A stretch of DNA of 64,000 bases, taken from NCBI GenBank assembly GCA_018894105.1, contig CM032126.1, positions 12,799,001 through 12,863,000 of the forward strand, read 5' to 3'. Both the position numbers and the translations under genes were made by a program. Of the stretch, positions 23,830-36,030 are shown piece after piece. This stretch comes from Jacaranda mimosifolia. Its lineage: Eukaryota; Streptophyta; Magnoliopsida; Lamiales; Bignoniaceae. Under the pieces are notes generated by a model, which was not told the DNA's origin, searched no databases, and saw only the letters and a program-made list of their open reading frames with translations. The stretch's first letter is position 1, and every line of letters starts with the position of its first letter.

Positions 23830-24600
23830 TGCAAAATTGGAATTACAAGACAAGAAAAATTCTTACAAATAAAAATTTTATTAAAATTTATGATGTGGAT
23901 ACAATCTCTCATCTAATCCTGTAATTCTTTCCTTCGAAAGATGATTTTGGACTTTGACGAGCTTCATAATGAATGTTTTAAATACCGTGGATCTCCTTGA
24001 ATTTGATTTGAAAAAATAATGCTAGATCAAGGGCTTTGCACCATAATCTTGAATTAAAATCCAGGATTTGATGAGCTTCGCAATGAACGCCTTAAACACT
24101 ATGGATCTTTTTGAATCTGATTTGGAAAAATAACATCAATTCAAAGCCTTCACACCTATCTCTAATCAACTGCTATGATTTTACGAGCTCTATGATGAAT
24201 GCCTTGAACATCATTGATCTCCTTGAATTTGATCTGGAAAAATATAACATCAATTAAGGGGTTTGTACTGTAATTTTGAATCAAATGCCGTAATTTGATG
24301 CGTTTTGAACATTGTGGATTTCCTTAAATTTGGTTGAGATAATAATTGAACTCCTTTAAAGCCTCTCTTATTTGCTATGACTTATGCTGTTGAACTTTTC
24401 AAAGCTTATCTCTTCGTTGAGATAATATCAACTATCAAGAGATAATATCAAATATCTTTGACTTAATTGGTTCATGTACGTAGACACGCCATATGTTGCA
24501 ACTTGGTTAGTTCGAAACTGCTAGGCTACAAGACTTGATTTGATTGGCTATGATACTTCATCTTGATAATTGTAGATATTTAATTTGAGTGCAAAATAAA
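23830..24600 (-). repeat. LTR-like dispersed copy with 113-bp internal repeats
   Basis: It matches 58361-59133 throughout. The match starts at the same base in both places, tgcaaaatt, which on the minus strand is an LTR end ...TTTTGCA. At 58361 that boundary adjoins a gypsy gag, so this copy is probably a solo LTR or an LTR of the same family. Units starting with tttga.gagctt lie at 23953, 24067, 24179 and 24294, each with atggatctccttgaatttga. The far end is not resolved, and no target duplication is found. Confidence 0.6.
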
Positions 24601-25937
24601 TACTAGAGTATTAATTAAACTTAACTACTTATATTTTGAAATTAAATTTAACAAATCTTATGATCTAAATAGAAAACTTTATATTAATAATTAACATATT
24701 ATTTTGCACGTGTTACTTTTCAATTGGTTTAAAATTTATTCGTCTACAAATGCCTTCGCTTCAAAATATAGCGAAGGATCTAATGATCTTTTACAAGTGA
24801 GACAAAACTTGAAGTTCTTATTTCCTCACGTTATAGATTATTTTCTTTTTTTAGGGGCAAAAGAACATAATATATAAATGAGAATTTGTTTGAATTGCGC
24901 ATCATCACTTGAATTTGAACGTACCAAGATATTTGCAATCTCTAGCCTTGAAGTCATGGAACTCACCAACCATTTAAATCCAAACATAGATATTTGTAGT
25001 CTATGAAATGAAGCTCATGTCATATTTGAAATACGACAAAGTTCTAATCAGTGAAGACTTCTTAATTCTTGTAAAAATAAATATGAGATCCCAATAGGTC
25101 AACAACAACAATATCATTCTCTGTTTTGTTCAATCTTGCAAATGGGAAGTTGGAAACAAGCATCTTCTTGCTATATGGATGGCCTCACACTAAAGTACTA
25201 AACAATATTATTTTAATTTCTTCTATTTATGTGGCAATTTTTTTTTTCAATTACAACACAATTCCACCCAATTGAAAAGAGCCCCACTTTCCATCATTCT
25301 TTAATTTTCTATATTTCTTGAGAAAAACATAGAGCTTATGTACAAGCATCCCATTCGCACGGAACCTCACCAGGCAAGCTAAAGTCATACTTGAATTGGG
25401 GGTTAACTCAACAAACCATTAGATTTCAAAATCTGATCATTCTTCAAATCCTACCAATCTTTAATCTAAAAAAGAAATTCGTGCTTGAATTCTTCCTTGC
25501 TATGAACTCTACCATGTCACCTTCGTATTTTGATCATTGCCTAGTCTCCTATTCAAATTAGGAGGCTTCTCAGAACAGCTATAAAAGGCAAATCTCATAA
25601 CCCATAACTTGCTTGAAGCAACCAACAATCTTGTACATGCAGTTTTGCCTCCTCATTATTTGTATCCTTCTTTACTCGATTTATACACATCCTCTATTCA
25701 ATAAATTATCTCCATGATCATGCACCTTTCATGTTCGATAAAATGCCTTTATAAACACATACTGCTATATTTATATTGGTACTTAGTTCTCCATCAATCC
25801 ACTTAAGCATTAAAGATTATCACAATTGTTTATATTTCTTTCATTCCTTTTTTCTTTGTTCCACTTGAGCTCTGTTCACATAATTTATCTTACTGACAAC
25901 TTGGGTAACTTTTTCTGATATCTTGGTAGACTGCACC
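24601..25937. other. Unrecognised AT-rich stretch
   Basis: No gene is seen. A TATA-like ctataaaagg lies at 25580-25589, about 350 bp before the PMD pseudogene, and could be a promoter or LTR remnant. Confidence 0.4.
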
Positions 25938-26925
25938 ATGGTTTACTTTAATGATGCTTTATGTATTGCCGGACTACAACACTTAATTATCCTTGATGAA
26001 GAGAATCAACCTATAGAGAAAGGCAAAATTTTGGCTACTCATGTTTTCCACATTGGTTAATACACAATGCAATGGACAAGGCTGGTGAATACGCTTTATA
26101 CGGAGGAGTGGTCCCGGGAGATTTTCTTAAATAAGACTTTCAATGAATGGGCTTTAAAGGTAACTCACCATTGCCCTCCAAATGAACTAATTCATTATAA
26201 ACAATAAAAAAAAACTAACTCTCTAGCCAATATTAGGTCACTACATTATTAAGGGTAAAGCCAAGTAGGGATACATTCTTTAATGTGATGTTGAATTCCA
26301 CTACATTAAAGGATATTGGGAATGGTTTGAAGATGTCCTTAGCTGATGCAAGTTCAAGTTGATTGCCACACAAGTATATGACCCACTGTATACTTTGTCA
26401 TTCATACAAGATTGAAAATTTGAGATTATCAAGGCATGTTGTGAGACATGGGTCCACTTACAAATACTTTTCTAACTTTTCTTGGAGAATTATCTATATC
26501 ATTGTGGGATTTACACACTTTTACAGGCCTCCCTATGAGTGGACTCTTCTACGATGAAGTGAATCCTAGTGCTAAGGAGTTTATTGGCGTTGATGATGCG
26601 CGAAGTAGATCTATTCCCTGCTCTACAAGTACATTTATCAAGTTTATCATTCACTTCAAAGAAGCACCGATGGAGGTTAACTTTCTTAAGCTTTCATGGA
26701 GAAATGGTGAAGTATTGGATCAAGAAAGCAACAAAGTACCATCGACCATCGTCAAGTAAGGAAACAAAGATGGTTCATCCCAAATCGACTCATAATTCTC
26801 TTGGTGATTTTAACATTCATAGAGAGTGGTCCACTATGTAGGAGGCACTATTTTCGTGACTTGGGATCCATGGGAACTTAAGAGAAAAAATATACTTGGC
26901 AACATATTTAGCTTATTGGCTCTAC
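25938..26925 (+). pseudogene. Plant mobile domain (PMD) pseudogene
   Basis: PMD proteins are a plant family partly carried by transposable elements and partly domesticated. From the ATG at 25938 the reading starts MVYFNDAL and continues LDEENQPIEKGKILATHV near 25997-26050, then EEWSREIFLNKTFNEWALKV near 26105-26163. After frame changes come ISLWDLHTFTGLPMSGLFYDE near 26490-26555, the most typical PMD wording, then HPKSTHNSLGDFNIHREWST near 26772-26837, and YLATYLAYWLYTF near 26892-26930. Stops and at least two frameshifts break it. The spacing fits one exon-like unit. A duplicated non-coding repeat starts right after it at 26933. It was likely part of a mobile element. I judge the family by wording alone. 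Confidence 0.7.
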
Positions 26926-26932
26926 ACATTCG

Positions 26933-27605
26933 ACCTTCTAAACTTGGGCCACTTGACTATATATCACTCTGAATTCACTAAATTTTGTTATTAGACAAGA
27001 AAAAGTTTACATTCTCCTCAAATGCTTTTACAACATGTACACTATTTTGAAATAAAAAATATTAAAACATATATATATATATCTTACTTCAAATGATAAA
27101 GTTGCATATATACTTTAATTTTTAAAACTTTCTTTTTTCCTTACTCTTTTTCTCATCAAAATCCAAAAATCTAAACATAGCTATAAAGATAATGTAAAAT
27201 AAGAAAATGTTGGGGAGGTGTTAGAAGAGTCAGTCATGATTTCGTATTTGACAAATACATATAATGTTATAATATAAATACTATAATTAGTACTTTATTA
27301 TATGACTATATAATCACTCAAGAAACTATTAATTAATTTACCATGCAATTGGTTCCGATAAGAAGAAGGATTGTCACCATTAAAGGTCATAGTCAAGATA
27401 AAGATATTTCCATAGAAATTTATCTAATTTGAGAAATATAATGTTGCCCTTGGAATTATGTAATCGTATGTGATATGGGCTGTATCGGATACGCTATTTT
27501 TATATTCGTATTAGTTTAACTTTTTGAATATTCGGATACGAATATGAATTTGATGGATATTTAAACTTAATATTAGAATTCGTATCTATCGGATATCGAT
27601 CGAAT
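26933..27605. repeat. Dispersed duplication, copy 2
   Basis: It matches 15985-16665. It ends abruptly inside the hAT-like element (after cggatatcgatcgaat); the remaining 650 bp of that element are missing and the sequence changes to the presumed copia LTR. The hAT-like end is better preserved here than in copy 1. Confidence 0.9.
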
Positions 27606-27612
27606 AAAAATC

Positions 27613-28579
27613 TGAAAAGACTCCATTCTTGTGATTATTGTCTCCAAGAGGATACTTGGCCTATAAATACTCCAAGATGGCATTTAAGTTAAGAATTGAG
27701 GTGCTGCAAAAACTTCAAAGCTTTTGCCTTTACTCGTATTCAAGATCTATCAAGCTTCACTTAAAATTTCTCAAGCCTAACAAACTTAAATTTGTGTTTC
27801 CCCCCCCCCCCCCCCCCTTATTCTCCAGATTGGGAGTGTGCTTAAATAATGTAATAGCTTTAGAAAAGATTAACCTCTACTCTCTTCGTATCTACATTTA
27901 TAAGTTTAAGATTTTTGCTTAAAGTCATAGTACCGAAGGAATTCATTTATTTAGGATGCGCTCTCTGAAGGTTAGATTTTATCCATAAAAGTTGGTTTTG
28001 AAGCACTCATTATATGTTCGACCTTATCTGTGTAAAAGGTTGGGTTTTGGTTAAGCCCCAAAATACTAGGGTTAGGTTCTTCTATATCTTAAAGAATCAA
28101 GATTTTTAGTGGAGCTTGCAAAATTTAAAGTCTGGTCTTTTTGTACCTTAAATGACTAGATTAGGATTGCCCCTAATAAAATTCTGGGTTAGGATAGCGT
28201 TCATGTACAAATTTCGATTAGGATTGGTCTCACAAAAATCTATGTAATAGATTAGATTTGATCTTATAAAAAATCAATCTAATGATCTTTCCCAAAATCC
28301 TAAGTTGCAAAGCTTAAGTAGAGCAGTAGGATCTTTTGGTTTAAAGCTCTCTAAAATCCTAGTGTTCTTTATTTGCCTTATTCTTTATTTTATTCATTGT
28401 TTACTTGTTGATTGTTGTACTGCATATTGGTTTTAACTATGCTACTAATTAACTATCTGTTTGAATTTTGCAAGTATTGATCTAACAAGATTAGGAAGGA
28501 ATCAGTTCTAAAAGTAATCCGCTGCATAAGAAAAGTTGAAATTGCGTAATCCATCTCATCTTATGCTCAAACTCCATAC
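27613..28579 (+). repeat. Possible 5' LTR of the copia element
   Basis: This stretch ends just before a tRNA-Met primer site, begins with TGAAAAGACTCC and ends tccatacca, and holds a TATA-like ctataaatac at 27660-27669. Those are LTR-like traits. However, the sequence after the 3' purine tract (33371 on) does not match it, so the pairing fails. It includes an 18-base C run at 27800-27817. Confidence 0.4.
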
Positions 28580-28585
28580 CACTGT

Positions 28586-28602
28586 TGGTATCAGAGTAGG
28601 GT
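28586..28602 (+). promoter_or_regulatory. Primer binding site (initiator tRNA-Met type)
   Basis: TGGTATCAGAGTAGGGT is the usual plant copia primer site (TGGTATCAGAGC) with one change near its end. It lies 61 bp before the gag ATG. Confidence 0.85.
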
Positions 28603-28646
28603 CACTCTGTGTAAATGCTTAAAACAACTTGAGTGTAAGATTCACC

Positions 28647-30190
28647 ATGACCACCATAGAGCTTCATGCGAAAGGTTTATCTCACAATAGGCTAGCTTTA
28701 TTTAATAGATTGATTATCCTAACTAAAATATATCATTACTCAAGATTTTGATCTATGGATAATCATTACTAGAGGACCATTACCATAGAATATGAAAATG
28801 GCGTATGAAACAAAACTTGGTCAAAATATAATGCTGAAGGCAAGAGACATATTTCTCTTAATGTCAAAGTTGTGAATATCATTGCATGCGTTGTCACAAA
28901 GGAAAATACAACAGTGTAAGCTGATGTGAAAATGCGAAAAAAATGTGGGATTTATTATGAGTCACACATGAAGGAACAAATCAGGTTCGAGCTGAAAGAA
29001 TCACTATATTGGTACATTAATATGAGATGTTTACTGTGAAGCTTAAGAACATCAAGTAAATGTATTTAAAATTTATGAAAATTATCAATCCTCTCAATGT
29101 GTTTGGAAGAATGTTTCTTGAAGAAGAGAAAGTATGGGAAATTCTAAGGTCTTTACCTAGAGAATGGACTCCTAAAGTTCAATAATCTAGAAAGCTAAGC
29201 CCTATTTGGTTTTGTTTTCATTTTCAACTTCCATTCTATCATTTCTAAAATTGGAAAAGTTAATTAGTGGAAATGAGTTGAAAATGAATTTGTATTTTGA
29301 TGAATTGTTGGAAAAATAATGATTATGTTAGGTTCAGTATGTCAAAGGTGGAGAGAGATAAAAATAATGAAATAAAGAGAGAATATATAGGTTATTGAGA
29401 TAAGATATATATATATATATATTATCAGAGAATGTATTTTGAAAATAAAAATAAAAATGATGTTAGGTAAAAATATGTAAAAAGTGATGTGATTTCTGGA
29501 ATAGTAGAAAAGAAAAAAAAGGGGCTATGGAAATGAAACCAAATAGGGCCTAAAGATCTCACTAAGCCGAGCATGAATGAACTCTCTAGCTCTCTAACAT
29601 CACATAAAATGACAATTCTAGCCAAGGAACACCTTGTTGAAAGTAGAAGAGAGAAAAATGTCGCATTTAAAACCTCATATAAGATCAATCTAAAGAAGAA
29701 GAGACTGACAACAATGATGAAAATGAAGAAGAAATTGCACTCATAACCAGGAGATCAAAATTCCTCAATAGAAGAAAGAAAGCTTTCCGAAAAGGAGAAA
29801 GGATTCAAGCTTAGAAAAAGGGAAAGAATCAACTAGAATCCTCAAATCCCATTATTTGCTATAGATGCCACAAGCTTGGACATGTTCATCCAGAATGCCG
29901 TGAGTTGAAGAAAGCTCCCCAGAAGAAGAAGCAACATAAAGCTATTGCAGCCACATGGGGCGATGATGAAGAGGAATCTGATGGGGAAACATCATATAAT
30001 GAGTTTGCAAACTTTTGCTTTGTGGCACAAACTAAGGTACATTTTGATTCTAACTCTGAGTATGGTGGCACTTATTATGATGACTTTGAAGATAAATTTC
30101 ATGTTGCTATTGAGGAATGCAGAAAGGATTTAGAATGTCTTGCTGTGAAAAATGATAATTTTAAAGAAAAACTTTCAAAATCTTTCTGCT
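28647..30190 (+). pseudogene. Ty1/copia gag, interrupted by a MITE
   Basis: Gag builds the particle and binds RNA. From ATG 28647 the reading starts MTTIELHAKG and decays quickly. Recognisable pieces are SLNVKVVNIIACVVTKE near 28858-28908, LLVTHEGTNQV-like wording near 28945-28985, and FGRMFLEEEKVWEILRSLPREW near 29101-29168. A Tourist-like MITE occupies 29199-29550; gag wording (DLTKPSMNELSS) resumes right after it. The zinc knuckle CYRCHKLGHVHPEC (29857-29898) fits CX2CX4HX4C exactly. It is followed by an acidic tract (WGDDEEESDGE) and a coiled-coil-like segment, open from 29905 to 30192. Stops and frameshifts lie before it. Confidence 0.85.
29199..29550. mobile_element. Tourist-like (PIF/Harbinger) MITE inside copia gag
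   Basis: The ends GCCCTATTTGGTTTTGTTTT and, reversed, GGCCCTATTTGGTTTCATTT form the inverted repeat, with TAA at 29196-29198 and 29551-29553. The TTTGG ends with a TAA duplication are the Tourist/PIF pattern. The inside is AT-rich with an (AT)n run at 29407-29421. Copia gag reading stops at its left edge and resumes at its right edge, so it entered after the copia insertion. Confidence 0.85.
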
Positions 30191-33100
30191 GAAAATAAAG
30201 CTTTAAGAAAAGAATAGATGAACTAATGCTTTCTCTTGGTGCTTCTAAAATCAAAGTAGAAGTTATTCAAATTGAAAATCTTTCTTTAAAGAACCAAATT
30301 AGTGAATTAATGCTTTCTTCAGCTATTGTTGATTATGAGATAGATGCTCTTCTAAAGGAAAAATATTTTTTAAAATAAAAAATGATTGAGTGTGATTGTA
30401 AAGCTCTTGAAGAAGAAAATCTCTTTTTCAAAAATCGAGTTCGCAAATTGGAAAAGAATCATGAAAAATTTACTATGGGAAGAGATAATTTGAATAAGTT
30501 ACTTGATATGCAAAATGCTTCATTAGGCAAAGTTGGAGTTGGTCATGATAGAAGCCACAAGAAAATTGAGAAAATGCCTGTTACATGCTTTTATTGTAGA
30601 AAGACTAGTAACATGACTAATTTGTGCTCTATTAAGAAGGAAAAGGCTAAAGCAAACTTTGAATGAGTTTTGAAATCTAAGTTGACTAATCCTCAAGGAC
30701 CTAAAGACCATTTGGGTACCTAAATTCAAAAAATAACTTGTGATTGTAGGACTTTTTAGGATCCTCTAAAACTAGAAACAAATGGTTTCTGGACAATGGT
30801 GCCTCATGACATATTATAGGAGATTCATCAAAATTTTTGAAAATCAATAAAGTAAACTTGAGACATGTCACTTTTACCGATAACACAAAAGAAAGATTCT
30901 TGGAATTGGTAAAGTTGGAAAAGACAACTCCACTGTGATCAATAATGTATGGCTAGTTGAAGGACTCGAGCACAATTTGTTTAGTATAAGTCAACTTCTA
31001 GATATTAGCTATGGTCTCAATTGGAAACCTCACAAGTGCATTATACTAAAAGAGAAAAAACCAATTTTTACATCACTAAGAGAAGGAAATGTATTTTGCA
31101 CCTACTATGATGATCTCTCGAATCAAAACGTGAAACAACTAGTAGCAACCAAGATTCAAGCTGGATATGACATAGAAAACTTGGACATGTGAACAGGGAA
31201 CTCATCTCCAAACTTTGAAGGAAATATCTTATCAAAGGAGTTCCTGAGTTCAAATTTGTGAAGAATAAACTATGTTGATGCATTCAAAAAGAAAGTATAC
31301 GAAAGTCTTTTTTCAAAGCTAAAAATATGGTAACTACATTAGGCAACTGGAATTGCTGTATCCTGACCATTTTGGTCCAATGATGACAAGTACTCTTGAG
31401 GTAAAAAGTGTGCTTTCATTATTTTTGATGATTATTCTAGATATACATGGATTATATTTGTTGCAAATAAGAATGATGCATTAGATGCTTTCATACTCCT
31501 TACTAAGAAGTTGTAAAATGAAAAGGGATAATTCACTTGCAAAATGAGAAGTGATCATGGTACTGAATTTGATGAGTATAACTTTGCAACTTTTTGCGAT
31601 CAAATGGGATACATTTATAATTTCTCTACACTTACAACCCCACAACAAAATGGCATTGTTGAAAGGAAGAATTGAGTATTGATTGAAATAGTTAGAATAA
31701 TGATTAATTAGTATAATATGCCTAAATCATTTTGGGGAGAAACTATAAATACTATATGCTATGTGTCTAATAGAGTTCATCTTAGACCTATCTAGAATAA
31801 AATCCCTTCTAAATTATGGAGAGGCAAAATTCCAAATATTTCTTACTTCAAAGTGTTTGGTTGCAAATGTTTTATATAGCTTGATGAAGTTCAAGACGAA
31901 CATATTATCCTGCAAGTGATGGAAACAAAAGAGCATTCTGAGCCTAACACACAATCTCCTAGAAGGTCAATCGAAATAAGAAGCAACCCAAAAAGTTTAA
32001 ATTCTTTATTGAGATGGGGCAAAAATATAGTGATCCAAAGACATCTAAAGAAGCTATGTAGGATATAGATTAGGATTATGCTTGCCATATCGCTTAATAC
32101 GACTATGAAATTTGGCAAACGGATGTAAAAATTGCTTTTCTTAATGGAAATATTGAAGAAGAAATCTATATAGAGCAACCACAAGGGTTTACATCCAAAA
32201 AGAGTAAGCAAAAAGTTTGTAAACTTCAAAGGTCCGTTTACGGACTAAAGGTAGCATCCCAAAGTTGGAACATATATTTTGATAAGACTATCAAATCGTT
32301 TGGCCTTGTCAAAAATGTATATAAGCCTTGGTGTATAAAAAGGCTAGTAGAAGTTCGATCCAATTTATTGCACTTTATGTTGATGGCATTCTTCTCATTG
32401 GGAATGAAAGAGAAGGGTTAAAGTATACTAAAACATGGTTATCCTCACAATTCTCCATGAAGGATTTGAGAGAAGTATCCTACATAGGAATACAGATCTA
32501 TAGAGATAGATCAAAGAAGATGTTGGGGCTCTCCCAAATATCGTACATTGACAATGTACTAAAGAGGTTTAGTATGAAAGAATCCAAGAAGAGATTTCTT
32601 CCCATGGGACATGGTGTTCGTCTCTCTAAGTCCATGGCCCCTAAGATTAAGATGAGAGAAAAAGAATGTCCACATACCTTATGCATCTTCTATTGGGAGC
32701 ACAATATATATCGTTCAATGCACTAGACCGAATGTAGCATATCTTCTAAGCATTACGAGCCGCTTTCAATCCGATCTTGATAAAAGTCACTATACAGCTA
32801 TAAATACAATCCTAAAGTACTTAAGAAGAACGAAGAACTTTTTTTTAAGTGTACAGCAATGGAGAATTGAAACTTGAAGGGTTTCTGATTCAAGTTTTCA
32901 ATCCAATGTAGATGACCTTAAATCTACCTTGAGATTTATATTTTGCCTCAATGGTAGCGTGTTGAGTTGGAAGAGTTCCAAACAGACACCACGATAGACT
33001 CGACCACTGAGGCAGAATATATTGCAGCTTTGGAAACTGCAAAAGAAGGTTTTTGGATGAAAAACTTCATCCAAGAGTTGGATGTAGTGCCTAGCATTGT

Positions 33101-33356
33101 AGAGGCAGTAGTTATCTTTTGTGACAACAATAGAGCTAGTGCACAAGCAAAGGAACCAAGATCTCATCAGCGATCCAAGCACATTTTGAGGCATTATTAT
33201 TTGATTCATGAAATCATTGATAGAGGCAACATCCAAGTGGAGAGGGTAACCTCGAAAGAGATTATAGCAGATCCACCAACGAAACCCTTATTGCGTAAGG
33301 TCTTTAAAGGACATCTAGAGAAGATGGGCTTAAAGGCCATGAGGAATTGGCTTTAG
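30191..33356 (+). pseudogene. Ty1/copia pol: protease, integrase, RT, RNase H
   Basis: Order is copia-type. First comes a coiled-coil-like continuation of gag with a damaged second knuckle (CFYCRK...C, 30588-30630). The protease shows WFLDNGAS at 30783-30806; the usual D-S-G is D-N-G here. It is followed by INNVWLVEGLEHNLFSISQL from 30938, then the pre-integrase LGHVNREL near 31180. The integrase keeps DHFGPM (31369), DDYSRYTWI (31423), SDHGTEF (31549) and QQNGIVERKN (31645). Reverse transcriptase has DVKIAFLNGNIEEEIYIEQP from 32122 and a mutated YVDG at 32376-32387. RNase H has DSTTEAEYIAALETA from 32998 and ends at 33355. A stretch between integrase and RT (about 31900-32080) is shortened. 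Multiple stops show the gene is dead. Confidence 0.92.
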
Positions 33357-33370
33357 AGCAAGTAGGAGAT
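33357..33370 (+). promoter_or_regulatory. Copia polypurine tract
   Basis: gagcaagtaggaga follows the RNase H stop directly; copia elements typically carry a caagtgggaga-like tract here, followed by an LTR starting TGTTGGAAT. The next bases are tattggaat. Confidence 0.75.
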
Positions 33371-35560
33371 TATTGGAATGGTGCCCCACAGCCAATTAAG
33401 ATTGGCATGTAAATACTACTCAAATTTTGAGACAATCTCGATTGAATGATATGTTATAAAATGATCATCTTCATCTTTTGTATTTTATTCTTCACTTGCA
33501 TTTGGTTGAAGCCCTTAAATCATAAAAGATTATAGAACTTGATCATGCATATGATGGTGATCATGAAACAAGTCTATAAGGTTATGATTTTAAATATTCC
33601 AAGTCATAGAGTCTTATAAGAAGGGTGTTTAAGATTCGGATAGACTTACATTAACAATGCATACTCCAAAGCATTGGATATTGCCTCGTTTCATAGGCAG
33701 TCTATGTAAGACATGGATGTATATTAGTGGGTACTTGTTAGAGAACAAGTTAACTAAAGGCCTATTCAGAGAATCCACTAGATAGCTGTAGTGACAAGTT
33801 GGTAGTGAAGAATTCTCAAAGCTTACAATATTGCATATAATTAGTCCTTTAACTTGATGATTCTTAATAACCTTATGTTTAGTGACTTTGCCCTGACTAC
33901 GTAGTGGGTCATCCGGGGTTTAGATTGTGCATAAGCTACATAAACATAGAGATTTGCGAGATCCAAGATGGGATCAATTTTCTCATCGTTGTAAAGAATG
34001 AGCGCATCTCCTATATATATTCTATAATGATCAATTCCAAGAAATCCTTCCAGAAGGTAGTATGACAATTTGAAAAATATATTTTTCAAAGTTGAGGTCA
34101 TAAAGTGGAATTGAACATTGGATGTAGAGACATATTTATGGAGGTTATTAATCTCTTTCGGGAGATAGGAGATGGAAGGGCCGTATTTGCATGGCAGGCA
34201 TAAGCTATAATGATTCATCTAGATATAATTCATCCATCTAATAAGTTGGGCTCCATGGGCTTGTTGCTAGACATCGACCATGGAGATTGGATATTCTTCA
34301 ATTAATAAAGATTAATTGAAAGAGTTATTGATTTAAATGAGTTTAAACTAATTCAAATATTTTAATATTCAAAATATTACAAAGAGTTGTGAGCCAATGT
34401 CTAATGAATGGATGAACCTAATGGGTCACACACAAAAGCATAAGGAAACTCTTATTTGATAAGAGAAATTTTCTAAGGAATTAGAAAATTACTTAGTGGG
34501 CGGTCTTGCCTAAAGGAGAGAAATCAAGTTGGCTAATTATCAATTGGTCATTTTTTGGCTTGATGAATTCCAAAATAATTTAAAGGGTTAAATTAGGTCA
34601 ATTAAATTAAGGAGTTAATTTAATTGATGTCATATGATACTTTAATTAGTCAAGTTAACTTAAAGTGTTAAGTTAGCTCAAGTTAACTTAAAGTGTTAAG
34701 TTAATTAACTTATGGAGTTAAGTTAAATTAATTAGCTTAAAAAGTTAATTTCATTAAATAGGGAATTCAAGTTTTGGAGGGAAAATCAAATGGAAGAGAA
34801 ATGAGAATCTAGCAAGTTGGCAAGTTCACGCATGTGTGGATGGTGTGATGGAAAGGCTTCCGTCCTCTCCTATAAATAGATCAGATGGCTGGCCATATCA
34901 AGGTGTTAATCTAAGCACCCGTTTTTCCCTCCAAAAGGTAGCACAACTTATGTGTTGAGTAGCTATCTCCTTGGTTTCCTCTTTTCTCTCTCCTCGTCCC
35001 AAAAATCGCCACCTACTTCATCTTATTCCTCCTCTCTTCTCTAGCAAAGAGTGTGGATTTGAGAGACCTTCCTAGGTGTGTGGACTAGCATTAGTGGCTT
35101 TATGATTGGGAGGCTTAGAATTGGAAGATTGAACCTCTTATTGTGGCCGATTTTGGAGCTTGCTTAGGCATCTTTTTGGAGCTGTTTTCCTCCCTTTTTT
35201 CAACCATCAAGAGGCTGTATTAGAGGTGATATTATGTGCAAAATTTTCTGATTTTTGGAGGCCTTGGTGTGGAGAAATCGGATCAAGGAAGAGAAGCTTT
35301 TTGATCTTGATTTCGGGGAGTCCATTGGAAGATCTTCTTCACTCCTTTGATTCCTTCTTCAAAGGTATTTTTCTGGCCTTTAAATCTTAATTTAAGACAT
35401 GTTGATAGATTCTTGGAATGCAGATAACGAGTTAGATTTTACCTTATTTTGGTTTTAATTTATGGACCCTTGTCTATCTCCTACTTTTATTTAGGTCCAG
35501 GATCTTCAACGATGTTAGTTTGTACTTCTAATTTGGATGAGGAAACTAGTGTAGTTAGTA
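33371..35560 (+). repeat. Probable 3' LTR of the copia element (right end uncertain)
   Basis: It starts TATTGGAATGG (canonical TG changed to TA) and has LTR-like traits: a TATA-like cctataaatag at 34879-34889 followed by a pyrimidine-rich leader (about 34925-35045). The right end is not resolved and no matching 5' copy is found in the window. A short repeat pair, agttaacttaaagtgttaag, occurs twice near 34645-34705. ORFs at 33841-34218 (minus) and 35160-35390 show no domain. Confidence 0.45.
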
Positions 35561-35813
35561 TAATATGAAGTGCTTCTCCACAAGCTGAGCTTGAGATCAG
35601 ATAGTCAAATTAAAGTTAGCCATGCTTGTTAGTAGCTAGCAATTTGTTACTAGGATTGCTTACTGCTTAGTGCTTGTGAAAGAAGAAAATTTTTAGAGAG
35701 TTTTCTTCCATTCTTCCCTTGTTTTCACCTTAACTACACTCTTTGTCTCAACTTTCAAGTATTTGATGAGTGATGGAAAATACTAGCACACCATTGGAGA
35801 CAAAATTAGATAA

Positions 35814-36030
35814 CACTACTTAAAAAACTATTATTTTCCGCCAATTTTTTGTTATGTAAAAAAATGATGTTGTATCTTACAATCAAAACTAAATAAAAAG
35901 ACATGAATATTTGTGATGGAAATTTTCTATAGAAATATTGGTCGCAGAAACATTTTCATTCGGAAATATTTGTCGCAAAATTATAGAAGTTTTGTGATGG
36001 GAATTACAGTCGCACACTAAAAATAAATAA
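35814..36030. mobile_element. Possible truncated CACTA-like MITE
   Basis: cactacttaaaaaact at 35814 resembles a CACTA end. The following words tttgtgatggaaatt, ttggtcgcagaaa and tttgtcgcaaaa recall those in the fold-back element at 12457. No right end is found. Confidence 0.3.

Noticed and set aside
27638..27922. 94-codon ORF containing a proline run
   Set aside because: The proline run is just the C18 homopolymer; the rest has no motif and lies in LTR-like sequence.
31891..32229. 112-codon minus-strand ORF
   Set aside because: Shadow of the copia integrase-RT region on the plus strand.
32898..33236. 112-codon minus-strand ORF
   Set aside because: Shadow of the RNase H domain.
33841..34218. 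125-codon minus-strand ORF
   Set aside because: It lies antisense within LTR-like sequence after the copia purine tract and has no domain wording.
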